41,981 bases of DNA, from assembly GCA_965369325.1 (NCBI GenBank), contig CBDUQI010000024.1:1-41981 (forward strand), given 5' to 3'. Under the pieces are notes generated by a model that made no database searches, was not told the origin of the DNA, and saw only the letters and a program-made list of their open reading frames with translations. Both the position numbers and the translations under genes were made by a program. This document shows, in pieces, positions 26,538 through 35,904 of this stretch (positions are counted from its first letter, which is position 1; the number at the start of each line of letters is the position of its first letter). This DNA is from CBDUQI01 sp965369325 (GTDB lineage Bacteria > Pseudomonadota > Gammaproteobacteria > Steroidobacterales > JBCBZW01).

Positions 26538-27754
26538 ATCCGCCAGAACGCTACGCGCAGTTGATGCAAAGCAAAGAGCACTATCATCACACAGTGTTGC
26601 AGACGGCGTTTCACCGGCGTACCTCCGCGCTGGCCCGCGTGAACGAGTGGCACCGATGGATGGACTACACCGTGCCGGATAAGTATTTCGATACGGAGCT
26701 GGAGTACTTTGCCGTGCGTAACTCCTGCGCAGTGTTTGATCTGTGCCCGATGAGCAAATACCGAATTACCGGGCCAGCCGCTGAGGCGATGCTCAATCGC
26801 ATGCTCACCCGTGATGTGCGCAAGATTCGTCCGGGGCGGGTGGGGTATGCGTTGTGGTGCGATGATGAAGGGCAGGTAATTGATGACGGTACCGTGTTTC
26901 ATTTACGCGAGGGCGATTACCGATTGTGCTCACAGGAGCGTCAGCTGGACTGGCTGAAAGCCTCCTCGCTTGGCTTTGATGTGCAGGTACAGGAGGAAAC
27001 TCACGAAATTGCCGCGCTGGCGTTTCAGGGCCCCACCACTTGCGCCGTGCTGCGAGCCCTGCGGGTGCCGGGCATCGATCAACTCAAGCCGTTCGGGCTG
27101 ATTCATGTGGAGGTGGCTGGCATCCCGCTGATGATTTCCCGTACCGGCTTTACCGGCGATTTGGGCTACGAGCTGTGGAGCGATGTTGAGCATGCGGAGG
27201 CCCTGTGGGATGCGCTGTTCGAAGCAGGCCGCCTGCACGGGATTACCCCGATGGGCACGCATGCGCTTGAGATGGCCCGTATCGAGGCTGGCTATATCCA
27301 GGCGGGCGTGGACTTTAATCCGTCTGATCACGCCGTGCGTCCGGGCAGCACCCGCTCGCCGCTGGAACTGGACATGGCGTGGCTGGTGGACTTCAAGAAA
27401 CCGAACTTCACCGGTCGCGCAGCGTTACAGCGTGAAGCGCGCAAAGGCATTAAACAGCGCCTGGTGAAACTGCAGATCGATGGCAATAAACCGGCGCACA
27501 ACGCGTTTATTTATAACGCGCGTAACAAGGTGGTAGGGATTGTGACGTCGGCCATGTGGTCGCCGAGCGCCAAGAACAATATTGCACTGGCGTTTCTCGA
27601 TACACCTTGGGGCCGCGAGGGCGACAGCCTGCGCGCCGAGGTGTACTACCAGACGGAACTGGTCTGGTCGCGTGCGATGGTTCGCGCGCGCGTGCACGAC
27701 GGCCCGTTCTGGAACCCGCCGCGGCGTAGTGCGAGCCCGCCGGCCAACTATTAG
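26534..27754 (+). CDS. GcvT-like aminomethyltransferase / methyl-THF transfer protein
   Basis: The product has 406 residues from the ATG at 26534 (ATGA overlap with the previous stop, AGGAGG upstream). It belongs to the folate-binding GcvT/DmdA/sarcosine-oxidase family. The folate-domain features are RDVRKIRPGRVGYALWCDD and the GQVIDDGTVF strand, whose Asp pair (about 117-118) corresponds to the catalytic Asp of glycine-cleavage T-protein. The phrase ISRTGFTGDLGYELW and the C-terminal barrel are also present. No other glycine-cleavage gene (gcvH, gcvP) is nearby, so a glycine role is unlikely. Relatives such as DMSP demethylase and dimethylglycine enzymes move methyl or methylene groups from substrates to tetrahydrofolate, which suggests the substrate here carries an N-, O- or S-methyl group. 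Confidence 0.87.
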   Translation: MNPPERYAQLMQSKEHYHHTVLQTAFHRRTSALARVNEWHRWMDYTVPDKYFDTELEYFAVRNSCAVFDLCPMSKYRITGPAAEAMLNRMLTRDVRKIRPGRVGYALWCDDEGQVIDDGTVFHLREGDYRLCSQERQLDWLKASSLGFDVQVQEETHEIAALAFQGPTTCAVLRALRVPGIDQLKPFGLIHVEVAGIPLMISRTGFTGDLGYELWSDVEHAEALWDALFEAGRLHGITPMGTHALEMARIEAGYIQAGVDFNPSDHAVRPGSTRSPLELDMAWLVDFKKPNFTGRAALQREARKGIKQRLVKLQIDGNKPAHNAFIYNARNKVVGIVTSAMWSPSAKNNIALAFLDTPWGREGDSLRAEVYYQTELVWSRAMVRARVHDGPFWNPPRRSASPPANY

Positions 27755-27768
27755 GCCTGTTTTGCGTG

Positions 27769-29967
27769 ATGGTGGGCTGGGATACTGAGGGAGCGGCCGC
27801 GTTTGCGGCTACGGGCACAGGCCACCGGCTGGATGCGTTGTTGCGGCCACGCTCGATCGCGGTGCTGGGTGCCAGTGCTCGAGCCCACTCGGTAGGCAAC
27901 TACACGTTGGTCAATTTGCTCGAGGGCAAATATCCCGGCCGGCTTTATGCGATAAACCCCGGCTATGACAGCGTGCTGGGCGTGCCCTGCGTCTCCTCTA
28001 TGGCCAACCTGCCGGAGCCGGTGGAGCATGTGATTTTCGCGCTGGCCGACAGCCGTATCGAGCAGGCACTGGAGCAGGTGCTGGCGCAACGCCCGGCAGT
28101 CACGGCGGTGACCATCATGTCGGCGCTGGTGCTGGCGCAGGAACAAGCACCAACATTCGTCGGCCCCACACTCAAAGAGCGCGTGCAACGGCGCCTGTTG
28201 GACACCGGCACGCTCGCTTGTGGCGGTAACGGCATGGGCTTTTATCATTTCCCGGCCCGCGTCAGAGTGTGCGGCTTTGATACCCGCGCTCACCGAAATA
28301 CCGGCAACGTGGCCTATATCAGCCAGTCCGGCTCAGGGATGTGCGGCATCGTGGATGTCGAGGAGCGGATTGATTTTTCCCTCGTAGTCTCCACTGGGCA
28401 GGAACTGGTGGTGAGCCTGGAGGCGTATCTGGCGTACGCGCTGCAGATGCCACAAACGCGCGTGATCGGACTGTTCATGGAAACCTCGCGCGATCCGCCG
28501 GCGCTCATGCGCGGGCTGGCGCAGGCGCAGGCGCGTGGTATTCCGGTGGTAGCGCTGAAAGTCGGCAGGACCGAGCTGTCCGCACGACTGGCGGTTTCGC
28601 ATTGCGGTGCGATGGCGGGTAACGATGCCGCCTTCGACGCGGTCTTTGCGCGTTATGGCGTGCGCCGGGTGGCCGACATGGATGAGATGGCCAACGCGCT
28701 GATCATGTTCGCCCAGCCTCATCCGATCGGTCGCGGCGCATTGGTGAGCCTGCATGACTCGGGCGGTGAGCGCCAACTGGCCATTGATGTGGCGGATGAG
28801 ATAGGCGTGCCCTACGCGCAGATCGCCAAGCACACTGAGCAGCAGCTGGCCGATATGCTCGACCCGGGCCTGGCACCGGTCAATCCGCTGGATGGTTGGA
28901 GCGCGGGCGGTGAGGATGCCGATGCCATTATGGCGCGCTGCATGGCGGCGTTGCTGTGTGATCCGCAGGCCGCGGTTGGCGCCGTGATCCATGATCGTGC
29001 GCCGCACAGTGGCATCTACCCCAGCTATCTGCAGTATTTGCACGAAGCGCATGAAGCCAGCGGCAAGCCGGTGTTTCTGGTATCCAACCGTCAGGGCACT
29101 GGAAGTGACCCGCTGGTGGTGAGCATCACCCGTGAAGGGTTTGCCGTCATCGATGGGTTGCGCGGGTTCATGCAGGGGGTGGCTCACCTGTTTGCCTGGC
29201 GGGACCACCAGAATGCGCTGCCACTGGCGCCCGCGCCGGACATTCCCTATGGGGTGCTGGAGAAGTGGCGCCACGCGTTGGTCAAGGGCGGGCAACGCAG
29301 CGAGGAGCAGACACTACAGATGCTGGCGGACTTTGGTATGCCGGTAAACCCGTATCAACGGGTGAGCTCGGTGGCCGAACTGGAAGCCGCCGCAGCTCAG
29401 TTGGGGTTCCCGTTGGTGTTAAAAACCGCCGCCCAGGCGATAGCGCACAAGTCCGACCACGGTGGCGTGGTGTTGAATATTGTTGACCTGGCGCAATTAC
29501 GCAGCACCTACGCGCAGATGAGTGAGCGTTTGGGTATGGCGGCATTGCTAAGCGCCTACCGTGGCGGCGGGCTCGACGGTGGCGTCGAGATGATTCTGGG
29601 CGGCCGCTACGATGAGCAATTTGGCGCCGTGGTGGTGATCGGTTTCGGTGGCGTGCATACCGAGGTGTTACGCGATACTGTATCGCTGCTGGCGCCGTTT
29701 GGCGCCGACCAGGCGCGCGCGGCCGTGCGACAGTTGCGGCACGTCGCATTACTGGGGGCTTGGCGTGGACGCCGCGCCCTCGACATAGAGAGTTTTTGCA
29801 TTGCCGCAGCCCGCTTCTCAGCCATGCTCGATGCGCTGGGCGCGCAGGTGGCAGAGATTGATGTGAATCCGGTCAAAGTGCTCGCCAATGGGTGCCTTGC
29901 ACTGGACGGGCTGATGGTGGCCGCAGCAGCGGCACCCCAGGTGCGCGAAGAAGAGGAACAAAAGTGA
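27769..29967 (+). CDS. ADP-forming acyl-CoA ligase (fused alpha and beta)
   Basis: This protein of about 732 residues has the layout of NDP-forming acetate/acyl-CoA synthetases: an N-terminal CoA-binding Rossmann domain (RPRSIAVLGASARAHSVGNY), a succinyl-CoA-ligase-like domain with VAYISQSGSGM and the phosphohistidine-region pattern SHCGAMAGNDAAF, and a C-terminal ATP-grasp domain (LVLKTAAQAIAHKSDHGGVV and AEIDVNPVKVL). Such enzymes interconvert an acid, CoA and ATP with an acyl-CoA, ADP and phosphate. The carboxylic acid is unknown. In this operon it would activate an acid made by the aldehyde dehydrogenase, or make the substrate of the acyl-CoA dehydrogenase on the other strand. Start codons at 27766 (GTG) and 27769 (ATG) are both possible. 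Confidence 0.9.
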   Translation: MVGWDTEGAAAFAATGTGHRLDALLRPRSIAVLGASARAHSVGNYTLVNLLEGKYPGRLYAINPGYDSVLGVPCVSSMANLPEPVEHVIFALADSRIEQALEQVLAQRPAVTAVTIMSALVLAQEQAPTFVGPTLKERVQRRLLDTGTLACGGNGMGFYHFPARVRVCGFDTRAHRNTGNVAYISQSGSGMCGIVDVEERIDFSLVVSTGQELVVSLEAYLAYALQMPQTRVIGLFMETSRDPPALMRGLAQAQARGIPVVALKVGRTELSARLAVSHCGAMAGNDAAFDAVFARYGVRRVADMDEMANALIMFAQPHPIGRGALVSLHDSGGERQLAIDVADEIGVPYAQIAKHTEQQLADMLDPGLAPVNPLDGWSAGGEDADAIMARCMAALLCDPQAAVGAVIHDRAPHSGIYPSYLQYLHEAHEASGKPVFLVSNRQGTGSDPLVVSITREGFAVIDGLRGFMQGVAHLFAWRDHQNALPLAPAPDIPYGVLEKWRHALVKGGQRSEEQTLQMLADFGMPVNPYQRVSSVAELEAAAAQLGFPLVLKTAAQAIAHKSDHGGVVLNIVDLAQLRSTYAQMSERLGMAALLSAYRGGGLDGGVEMILGGRYDEQFGAVVVIGFGGVHTEVLRDTVSLLAPFGADQARAAVRQLRHVALLGAWRGRRALDIESFCIAAARFSAMLDALGAQVAEIDVNPVKVLANGCLALDGLMVAAAAAPQVREEEEQK

Positions 29968-31487
29968 GTATTGCGGCGCTTAAAGATCACGACAAAGCCC
30001 ACTGGCGCAGGTTGGTGAACCCCACCCTCAGCGCGCTGGATACGCGGCTGTTTATTGACGGGGCGTTTGTGGACGCCGCAGAGGGTGGACGCTTTGCTTC
30101 GGTGAACCCAGCCAACGGGGAGGACCTGGTGCAGATGTCGCTCGGCACCGCCAAGGACATCGACCGGGCCGTCGCCAGTGCGCACGCTGCATTTCGCAGC
30201 GGCGTGTGGTCGCGTATGGCGCCGCGCGAGCGAATGGCGGTGATGAACCGGTTTGCTGCGCTCATCGAAGCCAATGCCCAGCACCTGGGTCTGCTCGAAA
30301 CGTTGGACATGGGCAAACCCATCTCCGACGTGATCGATGTGGATTTGCCCTGTGTACTCGAGACTATTCAGTTTATGGCGGAGTGCATCGATAAGGTACA
30401 CGGCGAGGTGACCAACACCGAGGCCGGCGTGATGCATTACGTGCTGCGCGAGCCACTGGGGGTGGTAGGTGCGATCTCCCCCTGGAACTATCCGATGTTA
30501 ATGGCGGTGTGGAAAATCGCACCCGCGCTGGCGGCAGGCAACACCGTCGTGCTCAAACCGGCCGAGCAATCGCCCATGTCAGCGCTGGAACTGGGCCGGC
30601 TGTTTGTCGAGGCCGGTGGCCCGCCGGGCGTACTCAACATCGTTAATGGGATGGGCGAGGAGGCCGGCCGGGCGCTGGCGCTGCACAACGATGTGGCAAA
30701 GGTCAGTTTCACCGGCTCCACTGAGGTGGGCCGGCTCATCATGCAGTACGCAGGCCAGTCCAACCTGAAACGTGTGGCGTTGGAGTGTGGCGGCAAATCA
30801 CCGCAGGTATTCATGCGCGATACTGGCGATATCGAGCGCGCCGTGGATGCTGCGCGTGACGGTATTTTTGGCAATATGGGTGAGGTTTGCAACGCCGGTT
30901 CGCGTCTGCTGGTGGATCGGCCCATCTACAACGACTTTGTGGATTGTTTCGTTGCGCGCGCCAAGAACGCGTACGTACCATGTGATCCACTGGACCCGGC
31001 CAGCAATATGGGGCCGCTGGTCACACGCGAGGCACAAGCGCGGGTGCTTAAGCACATTGATCAAGGACGCGAAGAAGGGGCGAAGCTGCACTTCGGTGGC
31101 GGCGCGCCTGAGGGGATGGCGCAGGGTGCCTACGTCAACCCGGCGATGTTTGCCGATGTGGACAACCGGATGCGCATCGCGCAGGAAGAAATTTTCGGCC
31201 CGGTCGCGGCCATCGTTCCATTTGACGGCATGGACGAGGCGATCGCGATCGCCAACGATACGATCTACGGCCTGGCCGCCGGCGTATGGACACAGAACCT
31301 TAACCAGGCGCATCGTTTAATTCGCGAGATTGAGGCGGGTGTTATCTGGGTGAACTGCTTTGATGAGGGTGATATGACGCAGCCTTTTGGTGGGTACAAG
31401 CAGTCTGGCAACTCGCGGGATAAATGCCTGGAGAGTTTTGTAGAGTACACGCAGAGCAAATCTGCATGGTTGCGCTTGCACGATTGA
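29964..31487 (+). CDS. NAD-dependent aldehyde dehydrogenase, PuuC/BetB-like
   Basis: GTG 29964 overlaps the ligase stop (GTGA) and GAGGA lies six bases before it, giving 507 residues. The active site is intact: Asn175 in SPWNYPMLM, Glu274 in LECGGKSPQ and Cys309 in GEVCNAGSR. The C-terminal sequence NSRDKCLESFVEYTQSKS resembles gamma-glutamyl-aminobutyraldehyde dehydrogenase (PuuC) and betaine aldehyde dehydrogenase. It would oxidise an aminoaldehyde, made by one of the FAD oxidases or the aminotransferase, to the acid. The following PuuA-like enzyme favours a gamma-glutamylated aldehyde, but other aldehydes are possible. Confidence 0.92.
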   Translation: MSIAALKDHDKAHWRRLVNPTLSALDTRLFIDGAFVDAAEGGRFASVNPANGEDLVQMSLGTAKDIDRAVASAHAAFRSGVWSRMAPRERMAVMNRFAALIEANAQHLGLLETLDMGKPISDVIDVDLPCVLETIQFMAECIDKVHGEVTNTEAGVMHYVLREPLGVVGAISPWNYPMLMAVWKIAPALAAGNTVVLKPAEQSPMSALELGRLFVEAGGPPGVLNIVNGMGEEAGRALALHNDVAKVSFTGSTEVGRLIMQYAGQSNLKRVALECGGKSPQVFMRDTGDIERAVDAARDGIFGNMGEVCNAGSRLLVDRPIYNDFVDCFVARAKNAYVPCDPLDPASNMGPLVTREAQARVLKHIDQGREEGAKLHFGGGAPEGMAQGAYVNPAMFADVDNRMRIAQEEIFGPVAAIVPFDGMDEAIAIANDTIYGLAAGVWTQNLNQAHRLIREIEAGVIWVNCFDEGDMTQPFGGYKQSGNSRDKCLESFVEYTQSKSAWLRLHD

Positions 31488-31512
31488 GCGCGGTTGAGAA
31501 CGAGTAAAAAGT

Positions 31513-32886
31513 ATGAGTAAGGCGGAAGTAAAAGCGCTGCTGGCCGAAATTCCGGATCTGCGCTGGGTGGATTTGTTAATTCCCGATTGCAATGGCATCT
31601 TGCGCGGCAAACGGGTGGGTGCAGACGCGTTGGAGAAAGCCTACGAAACAGGTCTGAATTTTCCGGCCTCGACGGTGCTGCTCGATGCAAAAGGGCATAT
31701 CAGCACGAGCACGCCACATGGCCACACAGACGGTGATCCGGATGTCTACTGCATGCCGGTGGAAGGTACGTTGCGTGAAGTGCCCTGGGCCAGCGTGCCC
31801 ACCGCGCAGATGCTGGTGGAACTGGTCGGCTTGGAGAACGAACCTTACTTTGCCGATTGTCGCCACGTTTTGCGCCGCGCTGTGGAGCGCTTGGATGCGA
31901 TGGGTTATCGCGTGGTGTGTGCCACCGAAATGGAATTCTACCTGCTCGACGGGGACGCCGCAGAGCCTACCCCGCTGTATCCACCTATTCCGGGTACCGA
32001 ATGGTTGCAGGATGGCGTGCAATACGCGGCCTTAGAAGATATGAACCATATTGAGCCTTTTTTGCAGGAGCTTGATGAGGCCTGCGCGATTCAAGGCCTG
32101 CCGGCGAGTACCATCGCCTCGGAGTATGCTCCCGGCCAGTTCGAGGTTAACTTGCACCATGTGGACGACCCGCTGTTGGCCTGCGATCAGGCCGTGTTAC
32201 TGCGCCGGGCCGTGCGCCAGGTGGCGCTACAACACGGTTACGCGGCGACCTTTATGGGTAAGCCCTTCGACAAGCTCTCCGGCAGCGGCATGCATATTCA
32301 TGTGAGTTTGTTGAACGAAGACGGCGAGAACGTGCTGAACGGCGATAGCGAAGAGTCTGATCCTGATTTTCCAATCTCCGACGTGATGCTGCATGCGATC
32401 GGTGGGTTGCAGGCCACCATGGCAGAGAGCATGGCCATTTTTGCCAACACCGCTAACTGCTATCGCCGTTTTGTGCCGGGGCACTACGCGCCGACCGAGC
32501 CGGCCTGGGGGCAGAACCACCGCGGGCTCGCATTGCGGTTGCCGCTTGCCGATGCAAGCAATCAACGAATTGAGCATCGCGTCGCAGGCGCGGACGCCAA
32601 CCCGTATCTGGTCATGGCGGCGGTACTGGCCGGGATTCACTACGGCATCGAAAATAGCTACACCCCCGGCCCGATGGTGCGGATGAGCGAGAAGTACGAC
32701 CCCGAGATTACCCTGCCGGTGCGCTGGTCACGCGCGTTGGAGGTGTTCGAGCGCGGCACCGTGTTGCCAAGTTATCTCGGGCCCGAGTTTCACGACGTGT
32801 TCTATCGGCTGCGCCTGGATGAGTGCGAGAAGTTTCACCGGGAAGTGACCAATCGGGACTACGAATGGTATTTGCGCATGCTCTAG
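31513..32886 (+). CDS. PuuA-like glutamine-synthetase family enzyme
   Basis: This 457-residue protein has the two GS domains: an N-terminal beta-grasp (RWVDLLIPDCNGILRGKRV) and a catalytic domain with metal-binding Glu residues in ATEMEFYLL and EYAPGQFEVNLHH. The ATP/glutamate segment reads KPFDKLSGSGMHIHVS, and the ammonia/amine side reads YRRFVPGHYAPTEPAW. The variant segments and the lack of the adenylylation loop of GlnA place it with gamma-glutamylpolyamine or gamma-glutamyl-amine synthetases (PuuA, GMAS-like). It would join glutamate to an amine with ATP. It sits 25 bases after the aldehyde dehydrogenase. The amine could be putrescine, another polyamine or methylamine; the local lack of a PuuD hydrolase is notable. 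Confidence 0.9.
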   Translation: MSKAEVKALLAEIPDLRWVDLLIPDCNGILRGKRVGADALEKAYETGLNFPASTVLLDAKGHISTSTPHGHTDGDPDVYCMPVEGTLREVPWASVPTAQMLVELVGLENEPYFADCRHVLRRAVERLDAMGYRVVCATEMEFYLLDGDAAEPTPLYPPIPGTEWLQDGVQYAALEDMNHIEPFLQELDEACAIQGLPASTIASEYAPGQFEVNLHHVDDPLLACDQAVLLRRAVRQVALQHGYAATFMGKPFDKLSGSGMHIHVSLLNEDGENVLNGDSEESDPDFPISDVMLHAIGGLQATMAESMAIFANTANCYRRFVPGHYAPTEPAWGQNHRGLALRLPLADASNQRIEHRVAGADANPYLVMAAVLAGIHYGIENSYTPGPMVRMSEKYDPEITLPVRWSRALEVFERGTVLPSYLGPEFHDVFYRLRLDECEKFHREVTNRDYEWYLRML

Positions 32887-32934
32887 TGGCGCTCGCTATT
32901 CTCATTGTCGTTGCGCTGTGTGCGGTTATCATGT

Positions 32935-35904
32935 TTACTCGCTTTCCAACGATCCGGCCGGCCCCGGAGCGGTGAAGAACAGTCGTTTCATCACCGCCAG
33001 ATCGGCAAAGTCGACCACGCCGTCGGCATTAAAGTCGGCCGATGGAGATGAGGTAAAGATAACCTGAGTGAATATCTCCAAATCGGCGAAATTGGTCGTC
33101 CCATCGTTATTTAGGTCGGCATCACAAATGTCACCATAGCCATCGCCATCAACATCGCGTTGCTCCGGGTTAGGCGCCAACGTACAGTTGTCGCTCGCGT
33201 CCGCTATACGGTCGATGTCCGAATCCTGAGGGTTGACCAAAAAACTCATCGAATTTAGTACCGGTGTTAGCGCCGGTGAAGCGGAGTGCAGGCGCGCTCG
33301 CCAGTACAAATTCTCACCTGGCTCATCGAAGCTAACAATCAGCCCAGGCGTGGCCAACGTCATGGCGTCCGGGTTGGTGCCAACGTAGTGATCCGCGCCG
33401 GTATTGGGCGGCAGGGTTTGATCCGGCAGCAATGCGACGCCCGTGATTGCCTCGTCAATGCCAGCGATCGGGCCCGATTGGATGGTGTTGGCAAATAAAT
33501 TATAGGTATTGGGCACCGGTGTTACCGCAACATCGCTTGCTGCCAGTACGACTTGGTTAGCCGCCAGGAAATTTCCGAGCACCAAATCCCCCGTACTGTC
33601 GCCGTTAATATCTCCAAGTGCGATACTCGTGGATGCGAAAGACTCTTCGGACAAGCGTATCGCGACCAGCCCTTCCTGGCCGGTGGGCTCGGTAATCGCA
33701 TACAGCGAGGGCGCGGCACCTTGTGAGTTGGCGAAAACTACGGTTGCGCCTGATGGGTCTGGCGCGATGACTACTGCGCGGCTGGCGTCGGACTCCACGC
33801 CTAACAAGAAACCATCAACCTCAGGATCAAATGCAAGCGGGGCCGCAAGTGCCTGGTACCATCGGTTGAGTCCGTTGTTGGCCACAACCAGATCAGGTAG
33901 CGTATCCAAATTGATGTCACCGAGGGCCATGCCATAGGAGTCATCATCATCCAATCCTAGTGGTTGAGCCTCGCTCAGCGCGGAGAACGGTGTATTAGTG
34001 CCGTTGTTGCGATACCAATAATTCAAGCCGAGGTTTGCGGTCGCGATATCGGCGTCACCATCACCGTCGAAGTCGCTAATGACGATATCGCGAGTATTCG
34101 CCTCTAGTGCGCCCAGTGGCGTCGCGGGGCTGTTGCTGTCGAAAGGCGTGCTTCCTGCGGTACCAAAATACAGGTAGTTCTGCCCGTTGTTACCCATCAC
34201 AATATCCGGGAAGTTATCGCCGTTCAGATCACCGACGGCCACGGCTTGAGTTTGCATTTGTAGCACGCCAATGGGCACGCCTGTGTCGACGCGAAGGAAC
34301 GGCCCGTCTCCAAGTTCATTCGGATACCAGCGGTTCAGGCCAGCGTTTGCCGCGATCACATCCGGGAAGTCATCGCCGTTCACATCAACGGCCGCGATTG
34401 CGAGCGTCTCATCGGTGTCCTGGGTAATCGACACGCCGACCGATAACAACGGCGCTCCATTGTTTATGTACACATAGTTTTCGCCTTCCTCGCCCGTCAC
34501 CACGTCCAGTGCGCCGTTCTGATCAATGTCGGCGATGGCAATTGCCTGCGTGATGCTCGCGCCGCCGCCAAAGTTGATAGGCGCTGCACTGTTAGAGAAT
34601 GCGCTATCCACCTGCTGGTTGAAATGTATGCGCAACCCTTCTGGTGACTGCGATGTGCGGTATACAGAGTCTGGCAAGGCATCCCGGTCGATATCTGCAA
34701 AGCCCAATACGATGGGGATAAAACCGGCGGTCATGGTTTGTTCTGTACCGCTCAGGTATGAAGGCGGGCCGGCGTTGATAAATGCGGTGAGGCTGCCCGA
34801 TTCGATAGTGAGCAGATCGATCAGCCCATCGCCGTTCACGTCTGTCATCGCACGATCGATATCCGGCGAAAAGTTGTGCTCGATTCTGGTTGGCGCGGCA
34901 TCAAACAAGAGCGTACTGCCACCGTTGATATAGATGAGTGATTCAGAGCTGAAGTTGCTCCAGCCAGCGAGATCGACGAAGCCATCGTTGTTCACGTCAC
35001 CCATAGCGGTCACCCGTCCTAGGGTGGAGCCGTCGATGAGTGTGCCGGCGGCGGAGGAGGCGAACGGCTCGGCGCTACCGCTGTTCAGATGCAGGAAAGC
35101 ACCGACCGACGTGGTTGTCGAGCGCACAACAACATCCATCAGGCCATCGTTGTTGAAGTCCGCAACAAACAACTTGTCGAATGATGTGCGATTGTTACCA
35201 AGCAGATGTCGCTCGCTGCTACCGAATACTGGCAACTGGCCGTCGTTGAGATAGTAAATCGGGCCGGCATTGCGTGTTGCCAGTAATAGATCAAGTCGGC
35301 CGTCGCCATTGACGTCCGCTAGGGCGGAATCATCGATGACATCGGTAACCAGCGCGACCTCAGTTTCCTGCGGCGGGTCGGCCAGCACCTGCGCAGTGCC
35401 GTCGTTAATGTAAAAGAAGCTACGCTGGTCATTGGAGTAGTTGTCGTTGTAGCCAAAAAAGATATCGACATCCCCGTCGTTGTCGACGTCACCGACAGAG
35501 ACAGTACCCGCGTCGATGAAGTAGTTGTCGTTCAGCGGGCGTGAGGTGGCCGCCGCTAACTCCGAACCTGGCGGTGTGACGAACAGGTGATTGGCATCGT
35601 CCGTGATGTATATGGCATCAACCCTTCCATCGCCGTTTAGATCTGCGATTGCGTGATCCCTGGGGAAATCGTTCGCATCCCCACTGAGTTCAACATCGGG
35701 ACCTTGGTCTGTGAACAGCGCACCAAAGCGCCCGCGTGTGGGGCCCAGTGTAACCTGCGCATTGATGGTGTCCCATGTTGCGGTGGTGCGCGCATCATCC
35801 ACGTTTTTTCTAGATGTAAAATCTTCGACGATGGTCTGAGCAACTGCCGCGGAACCATTGCCTAACAAGACAAGCAGCAGCGCTGATAGCATTGGTAACT
35901 TCAC
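32935..35904 (-). CDS. Secreted FG-GAP/VCBS-repeat protein with dockerin-like tail
   Basis: This 989-residue protein begins at a GTG (35904-35902) with GAGGGGG upstream and a signal peptide (LSALLLVLLGNGSAAVAQ). At least thirteen FG-GAP/VCBS-type loops of the form DxNxDGxxDxxx are visible, for example DLNGDGRVDAIY, DVDNDGDVDIFF, DVNNDGFVDLAG and DFDGDGDADIAT, enough for about two beta-propellers. Near the C-terminus there is a TSP3-like segment (DSDIDRIADASDNC) and a dockerin-like EF-hand pair (DLNNDGTTNFADLEIF and DFNADGVVDFADLAVMKRLF). It is probably an extracellular calcium-binding adhesion or carbohydrate-binding protein. It converges on the PuuA-like gene with a 48-base gap lacking a clear terminator. 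Confidence 0.88.
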   Translation of the reverse strand: MKLPMLSALLLVLLGNGSAAVAQTIVEDFTSRKNVDDARTTATWDTINAQVTLGPTRGRFGALFTDQGPDVELSGDANDFPRDHAIADLNGDGRVDAIYITDDANHLFVTPPGSELAAATSRPLNDNYFIDAGTVSVGDVDNDGDVDIFFGYNDNYSNDQRSFFYINDGTAQVLADPPQETEVALVTDVIDDSALADVNGDGRLDLLLATRNAGPIYYLNDGQLPVFGSSERHLLGNNRTSFDKLFVADFNNDGLMDVVVRSTTTSVGAFLHLNSGSAEPFASSAAGTLIDGSTLGRVTAMGDVNNDGFVDLAGWSNFSSESLIYINGGSTLLFDAAPTRIEHNFSPDIDRAMTDVNGDGLIDLLTIESGSLTAFINAGPPSYLSGTEQTMTAGFIPIVLGFADIDRDALPDSVYRTSQSPEGLRIHFNQQVDSAFSNSAAPINFGGGASITQAIAIADIDQNGALDVVTGEEGENYVYINNGAPLLSVGVSITQDTDETLAIAAVDVNGDDFPDVIAANAGLNRWYPNELGDGPFLRVDTGVPIGVLQMQTQAVAVGDLNGDNFPDIVMGNNGQNYLYFGTAGSTPFDSNSPATPLGALEANTRDIVISDFDGDGDADIATANLGLNYWYRNNGTNTPFSALSEAQPLGLDDDDSYGMALGDINLDTLPDLVVANNGLNRWYQALAAPLAFDPEVDGFLLGVESDASRAVVIAPDPSGATVVFANSQGAAPSLYAITEPTGQEGLVAIRLSEESFASTSIALGDINGDSTGDLVLGNFLAANQVVLAASDVAVTPVPNTYNLFANTIQSGPIAGIDEAITGVALLPDQTLPPNTGADHYVGTNPDAMTLATPGLIVSFDEPGENLYWRARLHSASPALTPVLNSMSFLVNPQDSDIDRIADASDNCTLAPNPEQRDVDGDGYGDICDADLNNDGTTNFADLEIFTQVIFTSSPSADFNADGVVDFADLAVMKRLFFTAPGPAGSLESE

